Source of the DNA: Alphaproteobacteria bacterium
GTDB lineage: Bacteria > Pseudomonadota > Alphaproteobacteria > CAAHEQ01 > UBA3637
Length of the DNA stretch: 15,080 bases
Assembly: GCA_017513365.1 (NCBI GenBank)
Contig: JAFXFY010000064.1
Coordinates: 1-15,080 of the forward strand
Direction of reading: 5' to 3'
Under the pieces are notes generated by a model that saw only the letters and a program-made list of their open reading frames with translations, was not told where the DNA came from and made no database searches. The position numbers and the translations under genes are program-made. Of the stretch, positions 8,308 through 14,744 are shown one piece after another. How positions within the stretch are numbered: position 1 is the first letter of the stretch; each line of letters starts with the position of its first letter.

Positions 8308-9459
8308 ATGATGATAACAACAACAGAAAAATTAACCGAAGTGTGTGGCCGTTTTGCACAGCTGCCCTTTATAACCTTAGATACCGAATTTATTCGTGAA
8401 AAAACGTATTGGCCAGTTTTATGCTTAATACAAATTGCCTCAAAAGATGAGGCCTATTGTATTGACCCATTGGCACAGGATATATATTTAACGCCTTTGT
8501 TTGATTTATTACAAAATGAAAATGTGGTTAAGGTTTTTCATGCCGCTCGTCAGGATTTAGAAATTTTTTATCATTTAACTGGTCAAATTCCAACACCTTT
8601 GTTTGATACTCAGGTGGCGGCCATGGTATGTGGTTTTGGGGAAAGTGCCAGCTATCAACAATTGGTACAAGATTTAACCAATACGGCCATTGATAAAAGT
8701 ATGCGTTATACCGATTGGTCAAAACGCCCTCTTACCGATACTCAGGTGGCATATGCCTTACATGATGTAACGCATTTGGTTAAGGTGTATGAAAAGTTAG
8801 TGGCAAAATTGGCCGAAAATGGGCGAGGAGAATGGTTAAAGGAAGAAATGGGTGTTTTAACCAGTATTCAAACGTACGATGTCGGTGATGATACCGCTTG
8901 GACTAAGGTTAAATGTCATTTTACTGGTTCTCGTCAAATGCATATTTTTGCTAAGATTTGTGCTTGGCGTGAAAGAATGGCTAAATTAAAAAACAGACCT
9001 CGTCGCCATATCATGAAGGATGATTTGATTCAAGAGTTGGTTGTGGCGCATCCGACATCGGCCGAACAAATGGATTTAATGCGTTCTTTACCAAAAGGAT
9101 TTTCCAAAAGTCATTACGGTATGGAATTGGTTGAAGTTATTGCTTCGGCAATGAGTGAAGAAGTACAAAAATATGAGGTGCCGGAAAAACGCAAAGGCTT
9201 AACGAATTCTCAAAAAAATATTGGTGAATTGGTGCGGTTATTGTTAGCGGTTGTCAGTGATGATTTGGGGGTGGCCCCAAAGATTATTGCCGGTACGGAT
9301 GATATTGTGGATGTGATTATTGGGCGTAGTGATGCAAAAGTTATGTCCGGTTGGCGATATGAGGTATTCGGTCGGTATGTGGCTTTATTAAAAGCAGGAA
9401 AATTATCATTTTCTTATGATACAAAACGCCGGCGCGTGAAAATTAATGAATTAGACTAA
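8308..9459 (+). CDS. rnd: Ribonuclease D
   Basis: 3'-5' exoribonuclease of the DEDDy class (383 residues; E. coli RNase D has 375). The four acidic catalytic residues are visible: Asp25 and Glu27 in ITLDTEF, Asp83 in FHAARQDLEIF, and Asp153 in AYALHDV with Tyr149 four residues before it. The second half, including RPRRHIMKDDLI and MRSLPKGF, corresponds to the HRDC-type RNA-binding region. RNase D trims extra nucleotides from tRNA and other stable RNA 3' ends. ATG 8308 is chosen (ATG 8311 is next in frame), because the -10 box ends at 8300 and the earlier in-frame TTG at 8272 lies inside the -35 box. It is divergent from the cca-type gene, which acts on the same tRNA ends, and lies immediately upstream of ssrA, another tRNA-like RNA. 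Confidence 0.95.
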   Translation: MMITTTEKLTEVCGRFAQLPFITLDTEFIREKTYWPVLCLIQIASKDEAYCIDPLAQDIYLTPLFDLLQNENVVKVFHAARQDLEIFYHLTGQIPTPLFDTQVAAMVCGFGESASYQQLVQDLTNTAIDKSMRYTDWSKRPLTDTQVAYALHDVTHLVKVYEKLVAKLAENGRGEWLKEEMGVLTSIQTYDVGDDTAWTKVKCHFTGSRQMHIFAKICAWRERMAKLKNRPRRHIMKDDLIQELVVAHPTSAEQMDLMRSLPKGFSKSHYGMELVEVIASAMSEEVQKYEVPEKRKGLTNSQKNIGELVRLLLAVVSDDLGVAPKIIAGTDDIVDVIIGRSDAKVMSGWRYEVFGRYVALLKAGKLSFSYDTKRRRVKINELD

Positions 9460-9483
9460 AAAGGCCTTTATCGGCCTTTTTTT
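9458..9483 (+). terminator. Rho-independent terminator of rnd
   Basis: AAAAAGGCC (9458-9466), a 6-nt loop TTTATC, and GGCCTTTTT (9473-9481) are followed by further T. The left arm begins within the rnd stop codon. It separates rnd from the ssrA promoter 17 nt downstream. Confidence 0.9.
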
Positions 9484-9499
9484 ATATCAAAAGAAGGTC

Positions 9500-9528
9500 T
9501 TGCCTTTCATACATAGTTGTGTTATAAT
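9500..9528 (+). promoter_or_regulatory. Strong sigma70-type promoter of ssrA
   Basis: TTGCCT (9500-9505), a 17-nt spacer and a perfect TATAAT (9523-9528) give an expected +1 at G9535. That is the first base of a small hairpin, GTCAG/CTGAC (9535-9539 with 9547-9551), which could be the 5' end of the precursor. Confidence 0.8.
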
Positions 9529-9534
9529 AACTTT

Positions 9535-9617
9535 GTCAGTTTTAAGCTGACTATAATGCTAAACGAAAAACGGCATAGATGTTGTGGACTCGGGGGCGGT
9601 ACCCGACACCTCCACCA
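9535..9617 (+). other. ssrA acceptor piece
   Basis: This segment ends with TCCACCA, the CCA being 9615-9617. The T-arm-like stem is TCGGG (9590-9594) / CCCGA (9602-9606), closing the 7-nt loop GGCGGTA. That loop lacks the usual TTC of tRNA T-loops. The mature 5' end probably lies somewhere after the small leader hairpin (9535-9551), but the sequence alone does not fix it. Confidence 0.85.
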
Positions 9618-9826
9618 TTTTAATGGTCGTCTATTGTTTTTGATTTCAACTTGTGTACTAAAAATGTACACGGCGTTTTATCAAAAATGAATATCCGACT
9701 CATTAAATTTAACAAGTGCCTGACGTCTCGCTGAATTTTTTGTGTATGTTTAATACACGTCAAAATTCATCAAAACGCCATTCATCTTGTTAAAATCCGG
9801 TTTATAGGAAAAAGGTGGAAACTTAT
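9618..9826 (+). other. Intervening segment of ssrA, removed on maturation
   Basis: These 209 nt lie between the CCA end and the 5' G of the coding piece and are expected to be excised to give the two-piece RNA. Several complementary blocks are visible: GTGTAC/GTACAC (9653-9658 with 9666-9671); GGCGTTTT plus ATGAAT (9672-9679, 9687-9692) with ATTCAT plus AAAACGCC (9765-9770, 9772-9779); a long hairpin 9733-9768 around GTGTAT/ATACAC; and TTTAACAAG/CTTGTTAAA (9708-9716 with 9786-9794). The last two compete with, or knot across, the second. No tRNA or convincing ORF is seen. Confidence 0.75.
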
Positions 9827-10036
9827 GGGGGTGAACTAGGATCGACACGCATAGTAAAGGTTTTATCTTGCATTCGGTATGGTACCACCGTTATCGGGCT
9901 GAAAAATATAAACGCAAATGATAATTTTGCTCCGGTCGCTATGGCCGCTTAATTAAGCGTCCTATGACCATCAATTCCTGACCAATATGAGCGGTTAGGT
10001 GGGGGCGGGGGTTCCCTAGCAACAGAAATCCCCCAC
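9827..10036 (+). other. ssrA coding piece with tag reading frame
   Basis: This piece begins with GGGGGTGAACTAGGATCGAC, which matches the conserved tmRNA 5' end. The resume codon is GCA 9914-9916 and the 12-codon frame ends at TAA 9950-9952. The last alanine codon and the stop lie in a perfect 14-nt palindrome, CGCTTAATTAAGCG (9946-9959), likely the helix that follows the tag. The 3' boundary is uncertain; a strong hairpin at 9999-10036 may form it. Confidence 0.85.
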
Positions 10037-10042
10037 TTTTTT
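9999..10042 (+). terminator. Terminator-like hairpin at the 3' end of ssrA
   Basis: GTGGGGG (9999-10005) pairs perfectly with CCCCCAC (10030-10036), followed by T6 (10037-10042). The 24-nt loop is longer than usual and contains a G-rich run that could shift the pairing. It may both end the coding piece and limit read-through into sspB, whose ATG is 11 nt away. Confidence 0.7.
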
Positions 10043-10053
10043 ATGAGGATACG

Positions 10054-10485
10054 ATGGCAATTAATTACAACACATATGTACAACGGGCAATGCGAACAAT
10101 TATCCATGATATTTTGATGGATGTGGCTGAAAACGGCTTGCAAGGCGAGTCTCATTTTTTTATTACCTTTCAAACCGACCGAGAGGATGTGAAAATTCCG
10201 CCATTTGTTCGGGCTAAATATCCCACTCAGATGAGTATTGTATTACAACACCAATTTGAAAATTTAATGGTTGGAGCCGATGGTTTTAGTGTTGAATTGG
10301 CTTTTGGTGGTGTGCCGGCAACGATTTTTATTCCATATACAGCGATTATTCAGTTTGCTGATCCGTCTTGTGAGTTTGGGCTGGTGTTGGAACCGGTATC
10401 TGATAAAACAGGTCAAAAACAAAATGAGGCTCCTAAAAATGCGACTGCCGAGGTAATAGATTTGGAGGCTTTGCGCAAAAAATGA
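10054..10485 (+). CDS. sspB: SspB-type ClpXP adaptor for tmRNA-tagged proteins
   Basis: This 143-residue protein matches alphaproteobacterial SspB: a compact N-terminal domain (MAINYNTYVQRAMRTIIHDIL, HFFITFQT, IPPFVRAKYP, MSIVLQHQFENL, FSVELAFGG, IFIPYTAI, FGLVLE), then a flexible polar linker and the basic C-terminal tail AEVIDLEALRKK, which resembles the ClpX-docking tail of this family. SspB binds the SsrA tag and delivers tagged substrates to ClpXP in the cytoplasm. The gene directly follows ssrA, so tag and adaptor are neighbours. GAGGA at 10045-10049 is the ribosome site for ATG 10054. I see no separate promoter in the 11 nt after the terminator-like hairpin, so expression probably depends on read-through from ssrA or on a promoter within it. 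The stop overlaps the next start by 4 nt. Confidence 0.9.
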   Translation: MAINYNTYVQRAMRTIIHDILMDVAENGLQGESHFFITFQTDREDVKIPPFVRAKYPTQMSIVLQHQFENLMVGADGFSVELAFGGVPATIFIPYTAIIQFADPSCEFGLVLEPVSDKTGQKQNEAPKNATAEVIDLEALRKK

Positions 10486-10703
10486 GTAAACCACAAAAAC
10501 ATTCTGTGTTAATTCATTCACATCGCACCAGTTTTACGTTGGAAGATGAATTTTGGATGGCTTTTCAAGAAATTGCCGAACAACGAAATCAATCTATCGG
10601 CAGTTTAATTACCGAAATAGATGATACCCGTAAGACAAACTTATCGTGTGCCATTCGTGTATTTGTGTTAAAAACATTACAAGAAATAATAAATCAAAAA
10701 TAA
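10482..10703 (+). CDS. Small ribbon-helix-helix domain protein
   Basis: This 73-residue protein reads MSKPQKHSVLIHSHRTSFTL near the start, then DEFWMAFQEIAEQRNQSIGSLITEID and NLSCAIRVFVLKTL. The short strand followed by two amphipathic helices is the ribbon-helix-helix fold of the RHH_4 family, which is widespread in alphaproteobacteria. Such folds usually bind DNA as dimers through the paired strand, so a small regulator is plausible; no target is known to me. The ATG overlaps the sspB stop in an ATGA arrangement, indicating translational coupling to sspB. Its last 27 bp are also the antisense of the end of uppP. Confidence 0.75.
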   Translation: MSKPQKHSVLIHSHRTSFTLEDEFWMAFQEIAEQRNQSIGSLITEIDDTRKTNLSCAIRVFVLKTLQEIINQK

Positions 10704-11459
10704 TCCCAAAGCGACTCGGTAAACGGCAAAAATAGCAAAACTGGCCGTTTTAACCCAACGCATTAAAAACCATACAGCAAATAATCCGAATACGGCAGAT
10801 AAAATAACGCCAAGCAATAAATCAAAGGTAAGTAATTGGTTGACGGTGTGATTTAATATGCTCTGCCCAATGATGTATACTGCCCCAAGCCCAATTGTCG
10901 GAATGGACAATAACATGGAAAAACGGGCAGCTTCAGAGCGATTGATTTGTAAGGCTCTGGCACAAGTAATGGTAATGCCGGAACGGCTGGTCCCAGGGAT
11001 AAGGGCCAGTACTTGAGCCAAACCGATATAAAACGCACCTTTTGTTGTTAATCCGCTGAGCGTTTTATTTTTTGGGGCATATTTATCAACGCCCCATAAT
11101 AAGATGCCAAAGAAAATGGCGGTAAAGGCCACGACAAACGGACTGCGTAAAGTTGTTTCAATAATGGTTTTTCCAAAAAATCCGGCGATAACCACGGGAG
11201 TGGTCGCAACACATAAATGAATGAATAAGGTGCGAGTTGGTCCTTTTTTCCAAATGCCAGTGAGTAGTCGGAGAATATCTTTGTAAAAGTAGGCCATAAC
11301 GCCAATTAAGGTACCGGCGTGTAAGGCAACGTCCGTCGCCAATGTTTGATTAGAAAAGCCAAAACTGTCCGCTAAAATCAAATGCCCAGACGAACTGACG
11401 GGCAAAAATTCCGTCATGCTTTGGATAACCGATAAAAGAAACATTTCAAACATGTTCAT
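10677..11459 (-). CDS. uppP: Undecaprenyl-diphosphatase
   Basis: Integral membrane phosphatase of the UppP/BacA family (260 residues) that converts undecaprenyl diphosphate to the monophosphate carrier used for peptidoglycan and surface-glycan assembly. The first signature is VIQSMTEFLPVSSSGHLIL, where the leading Glu of the usual ExxxE is Gln, as in many homologues. The second is PGTSRSGITITCARAL, with the catalytic-region Arg-Ser. About eight membrane segments are apparent. ATG 11459 places the signature as in homologues. ATG 11453 is an alternative, favoured by the promoter, whose +1 should fall at about 11454. The gene ends inside the convergent RHH gene (27-bp overlap). It is separate from, but next to, the glycan cluster. 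Confidence 0.93.
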   Translation of the reverse strand: MNMFEMFLLSVIQSMTEFLPVSSSGHLILADSFGFSNQTLATDVALHAGTLIGVMAYFYKDILRLLTGIWKKGPTRTLFIHLCVATTPVVIAGFFGKTIIETTLRSPFVVAFTAIFFGILLWGVDKYAPKNKTLSGLTTKGAFYIGLAQVLALIPGTSRSGITITCARALQINRSEAARFSMLLSIPTIGLGAVYIIGQSILNHTVNQLLTFDLLLGVILSAVFGLFAVWFLMRWVKTASFAIFAVYRVALGLFLIYYFL

Positions 11460-11460
11460 T

Positions 11461-11489
11461 AGTGTAGGTCGGATTATCCCCTAAGTCAA
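11461..11489 (-). promoter_or_regulatory. Candidate promoter of uppP, possibly leaderless
   Basis: On the minus strand TTGACT (11489-11484) and TACACT (11466-11461) are separated by 17 nt. The predicted +1 is about 11454, next to the in-frame ATG at 11453, and no SD sequence is present. A competing -10 (GATAAT on the minus strand, upstream of TACACT) would give a leader of a few bases. Confidence 0.5.
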
Positions 11490-11521
11490 GAGAAAGAATA
11501 ATGTAAAAAGTGTTATCAGAT

Positions 11522-12958
11522 TTAATCGGCCGTACTTATTGGAGGATTAATGCGTTTTTTGGTGAATTTTAAAAATCCAAACAGTGTGCATTTATATTCT
11601 GTTTTTTTAAATAAGAGTTCTTTTTCAATTTGTCGGCGTTCTTGTGCTAATTTTTTTGCATTAGAGGTAGAAATACCCTCCATATCAAACAGAGAAATTG
11701 TATAAGGGATATATTTAAAAGAGGCTCCATTTTGATAAAAAATTACAAATTTTTCGCAATCTGCCGCAATTTTAAAATTTTCATTATATAGACCGTTTTT
11801 GTTAAATAATTCTTTTTTGATAAAGGTTGATTGGTGATTGAGGGTGCGGTATAACCATTGTTCTGGATCTATTTTGGAGGGCAACACATTGGGACATTTA
11901 ATATTACTAAAAAAACAGCAATAATTACCATATAAAATATCATCAGTGTAGCTTTTGTCTTTAAAGACTTTTTCTAAGGTTGTATTTTCATAAAATGCAT
12001 CGCCACCGTTCATAAAGTTTAAGTAAGTTCCACTTGCCAATTTAATACCTTTATTCATGGCGTTATAAATACCTGTATCCGGTTCTGAAATGAGGATATT
12101 AATACGGTCTTTGTATTTATTTAAAATATCCAGTGTTCCGTCTGTAGACCCCCCATCTACAACAATCCACTCAAAGTCTTGCCACGTTTGTTCGGTTATA
12201 CTTTTACACGTGCGCTCAATTTGCTTTTCGTTATAACAAATGGTAATAATGGATAGTTTTTTCTTTATTCTTTTATAGATAACAGAACGCTTTGTTTTAG
12301 CGACAACAATATATCCTTTTTTTGATAAAAATTGATAAATTGGGCTGGCTGAATACTCCGTAAAATCAGCCTGTTGATACTCCAATTCTTCCACAATAAA
12401 ATAATCAGGTGCATATTTTTCATAATTGAGAGAACGAATAACTTCAATATCCACTCCTTCAATATCAAGAGTAATAAAATCAATTTTTTGCCCAGTGGGA
12501 ACATATTGATCTAAAATCTCATTAATGGTTTTTGTTTTTAATTTTCTTGTTTCTAACAATTTATATTGTGGTTTAGATAAAATATCAGGAAGGCGTTTTT
12601 CATCAAAACAATTTAAAGCTGGTTCATTAAAAATAAAATACCTAACTTCTTCTCCAGATTTATCTGAAATAACGGTTTCTATATTGGTATCATTGGGACG
12701 ATATTGATTAAATTTTTTCATTGAATCTGGCGTTCCATCGATATTAATTCCGTGCCACCCATTTAAATAAAAGAGAGAAGTATTTGAAAATCTGAATGGA
12801 TCTAATGCCCCGATATCCACATAAAATCCTTTATAATTTGGGGTTTCTTCCAAAATATAAGAATATAGGCACAAATCTTCACCGTCTTGAGAAAAAGCTA
12901 AGCGATGATCACGAACAAAAATAGGTTTTGTTTTTTGTTTTTTAAAGGGTATTTTCAT
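11522..12958 (-). CDS. FkbM-type methyltransferase fused to a GT2 glycosyltransferase
   Basis: This 478-residue protein has two parts. Residues about 20-230 are a SAM-dependent FkbM-like methyltransferase, with GFYVDIGALDPF (SAM site, Asp48) and DFITLDIEGVDIEVIRSL, the hallmark of that family. From about residue 235 a GT-A family 2 glycosyltransferase begins with LSIITICYNEKQIERTCKSI, WIVVDGGSTDGTLDIL, EPDTGIYNAMNKGI and YLNFMNGGDAFYE, where NGGD stands in the usual DxD place. It probably adds a sugar to, and O-methylates, a surface glycan in the cytoplasm; the substrates are unknown. The start is ATG 12958, with GGAG 10-13 nt upstream; it overlaps the preceding TGA by 4 nt. A TTG at 12973 is less likely. 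The C-terminal tail TLFGFLKFTKKR resembles the tails of the neighbouring proteins. Confidence 0.85.
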   Translation of the reverse strand: MKIPFKKQKTKPIFVRDHRLAFSQDGEDLCLYSYILEETPNYKGFYVDIGALDPFRFSNTSLFYLNGWHGINIDGTPDSMKKFNQYRPNDTNIETVISDKSGEEVRYFIFNEPALNCFDEKRLPDILSKPQYKLLETRKLKTKTINEILDQYVPTGQKIDFITLDIEGVDIEVIRSLNYEKYAPDYFIVEELEYQQADFTEYSASPIYQFLSKKGYIVVAKTKRSVIYKRIKKKLSIITICYNEKQIERTCKSITEQTWQDFEWIVVDGGSTDGTLDILNKYKDRINILISEPDTGIYNAMNKGIKLASGTYLNFMNGGDAFYENTTLEKVFKDKSYTDDILYGNYCCFFSNIKCPNVLPSKIDPEQWLYRTLNHQSTFIKKELFNKNGLYNENFKIAADCEKFVIFYQNGASFKYIPYTISLFDMEGISTSNAKKLAQERRQIEKELLFKKTEYKCTLFGFLKFTKKRINPPISTAD

Positions 12959-13860
12959 GATAATTTTCTCCAATGGTACAGGGGAATAAAACCAAACAAT
13001 TTTCCATAGTAATCTATTGATTGTATTCTTATATTAAACTTTTCGGAATAAATTCTATCCACCAATGTTTGATTCAATTTAATTTTTTTTGGATGTTTAA
13101 TCTTTGAAATAGAATACGTTTTTTTTACAAGTTCTGAATTTTTTCCAGAATAATGTACCCCTTGTTCTCCAATGTTTGAAATTAAATTGTGGGCTGGATT
13201 AATACACATCCCATCGTTTGCAAGAATGTGCAGGGTCCATTGATAATCCCAAGTATCTATCAAATTATTCTTTAAGTCTGTTAAAATCCCTCTCCAATAC
13301 TCTTGAACAATCGGTGTTTTAGAAAATTTTTGAATTTCTTTTTCTCCATAGTTAGAAACATCTAATGAAAAATATTGCCATCTATCTGCCCAACTCGCCC
13401 ATCCCCAACAATGCTGAATTTTTGCAAAATAATATGAAGCGGAAATATCTGTTTCAATAGGGGCATCTCCAGCAATATGCCAAATTTTTTTATTTTCTCT
13501 GTATTTTTCCAATAATTCTTCACAAAATGTAAAAAAAGTCGGATCGGCTACACAATCATCTTCTAAAATAATACCTTCGGGTTCATTATTAAAAAACCAA
13601 CTGACTGCTTCGGATACTCCATATTTACATCCGCCGGAGTTTATATCCAAAAAACGAGTATGTATTTCACAAGGCCAATTAATGTGAGATAACATGTAAT
13701 CCCGAACTTCTTGAACGATTTTGTCTTCGCCGACTTTATGCGGACGTGGTCCATCTGAAGCCAAATATATCCGAGGTGGACGAGCAACAGAAATTGCTTT
13801 TAGCGTTTCTTTGACATAATCTAATCTGTTAAAGGTAATTAGTAAAACAGCTGTTTTCAT
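12955..13860 (-). CDS. Glycosyltransferase, GT2-like (HlpA-type)
   Basis: This 301-residue protein opens with AVLLITFNRLDYVKETLKAI, then IYLASDGPRP, GGCKYGVSEAVSWFF and IILEDDCVADPTFF, where Glu100-Asp101-Asp102 take the metal/nucleotide-sugar position of a GT-A fold. The motif HCWGWASWADRW follows, typical of proteins often labelled hemolytic protein HlpA-like, which are glycosyltransferases by fold. There is no signal peptide, so it likely acts at the cytoplasmic face of the inner membrane. Donor and acceptor cannot be told. Start ATG 13860 overlaps the TGA of the GT8 gene by 4 nt, and its own TGA overlaps the next ATG, so the three genes are translationally coupled. It ends in KLFGFIPLYHWRKLS, a short hydrophobic-basic tail shared in outline with its neighbours. 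Confidence 0.8.
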   Translation of the reverse strand: MKTAVLLITFNRLDYVKETLKAISVARPPRIYLASDGPRPHKVGEDKIVQEVRDYMLSHINWPCEIHTRFLDINSGGCKYGVSEAVSWFFNNEPEGIILEDDCVADPTFFTFCEELLEKYRENKKIWHIAGDAPIETDISASYYFAKIQHCWGWASWADRWQYFSLDVSNYGEKEIQKFSKTPIVQEYWRGILTDLKNNLIDTWDYQWTLHILANDGMCINPAHNLISNIGEQGVHYSGKNSELVKKTYSISKIKHPKKIKLNQTLVDRIYSEKFNIRIQSIDYYGKLFGFIPLYHWRKLS

Positions 13861-14744
13861 TGAATTGTCCTTATAAACAAGGGGATTTTTCCAAATAGTG
13901 AAAATTTGGAGATGCTTTTAGTATGGTATGTTTTTTTTAGGCGTTTTTGAAAAAGGCTGTTTTTTGCAATTTTATCAAATTCGGCTTGGGCTAAACTAAG
14001 ATCTTTCCATGGTTTAATCATAGAGTAATGAATAACCATTGGGTCAATTTTTGATAAATTCGGATGTTTTTCTCGTAAGTAATGAATGTGGTCCGGCATA
14101 AAATTAAAGCGATAATCCAATTTTTTGAAATTATTTTCAAATAAGATATTTAATACATCTTGATCTGGACAGGATAATTTATCAAATAGCTGTATAGTCA
14201 AATTAACTGCTTTTTCCGTAAAATTCATTTTATTTAGTTTTGTCGTATCCATAAGTAAAACGCCACTATTGAAATATTGATCTTGTCCTTGATAATCAGG
14301 CCAAATTTTTTGTTTTAAAGTGGTATAATTTCCTTCATAAAAATCTTCTAGGATGGCTCCGATAGGAAATGAGTCTATATCTTGGTTATACAACTCGGAA
14401 ATATCTTTTGTTACAATGATATCCACATCCAAATAAAGTATGCGTTGAACATTAGGTAAAAACTTGGGAATAAAATATCTTGAAAATGCATTAAGTGAAT
14501 AATGTTTGACATTTGGAAATCTGTCCAAATTATATTTCGCCATATCAATATACTGAATACATTTATTGGGATATTTCTTTAAGTCTTTTGCTATTAAAGA
14601 TTTAGTTCTTTTTTTGATGCCTCCATCTAGCACATAAAAGTTTACAAAGGATGAGGTATGTTCTAATACAGACTTCATCATAATAGAGGCAAACGGCGCA
14701 TAATTTTCATCCGTTGCACAAACAATATGAATGGGATTAGACAT
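13857..14744 (-). CDS. Glycosyltransferase family 8 protein
   Basis: This 295-residue protein shows clear GT8 features: IHIVCATDENYAPFASIMMKS at the N-terminus, SRYFIPKFLPNVQRILYLDVDIIV with the DxD motif at Asp106-Asp108, DQYFNSGVLLMDTTKL, CPDQDVLN, and VIHYSMIKPW near the end. GT8 enzymes are retaining transferases; bacterial members often add galactose or glucose to lipopolysaccharide core or capsule. ATG 14744 is preceded by AAGGA with a 7-nt spacer. The start lies inside the end of the upstream gene (8-bp overlap), and the stop overlaps the next start. The C-terminal tail SKFSLFGKIPLFIRTIQ matches the tails in this cluster. The exact sugar and acceptor are unknown. Confidence 0.88.
   Translation of the reverse strand: MSNPIHIVCATDENYAPFASIMMKSVLEHTSSFVNFYVLDGGIKKRTKSLIAKDLKKYPNKCIQYIDMAKYNLDRFPNVKHYSLNAFSRYFIPKFLPNVQRILYLDVDIIVTKDISELYNQDIDSFPIGAILEDFYEGNYTTLKQKIWPDYQGQDQYFNSGVLLMDTTKLNKMNFTEKAVNLTIQLFDKLSCPDQDVLNILFENNFKKLDYRFNFMPDHIHYLREKHPNLSKIDPMVIHYSMIKPWKDLSLAQAEFDKIAKNSLFQKRLKKTYHTKSISKFSLFGKIPLFIRTIQ

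Larger units (their letters stand above)
9535..10042 (+). ncRNA. ssrA: Circularly permuted (two-piece) tmRNA precursor
   Basis: tmRNA rescues stalled ribosomes and tags the unfinished protein for proteolysis. The gene is permuted as in alphaproteobacteria: the 3' (acceptor) piece with an encoded CCA comes first, then a removable segment, then the 5' piece with the tag frame. The two ends rebuild a perfect 7-bp acceptor stem, 9827-9833 (GGGGGTG) with 9607-9613 (CACCTCC). Its third pair is G9829-U9611, the G3-U70 identity of alanyl-tRNA synthetase, and A9614 is the discriminator base. The tag frame is GCA at 9914 to TAA at 9950-9952, giving ANDNFAPVAMAA, a typical alphaproteobacterial tag. Transcription likely runs from the promoter at 9500-9528 to the hairpin at 9999-10042. 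The exact mature ends are inferred. sspB follows after 11 nt. Confidence 0.95.

Noticed and set aside
9687..9734. 16-codon ATG-to-TGA frame inside the ssrA intervening segment
   Set aside because: No SD site, very short, and it lies in RNA expected to be excised. I see no support for translation.
9949..10173. Open frame on the minus strand across the tmRNA 3' part and sspB start
   Set aside because: It overlaps a well-supported RNA gene and sspB, contains low-complexity PPPPP from the G-rich hairpin, and has no family resemblance.
10721..10751. Inverted repeat AAACGGC / GCCGTTT downstream of the RHH gene as a terminator
   Set aside because: The loop is 16 nt and the T run is only four; it lies in uppP coding sequence, so it is probably chance.
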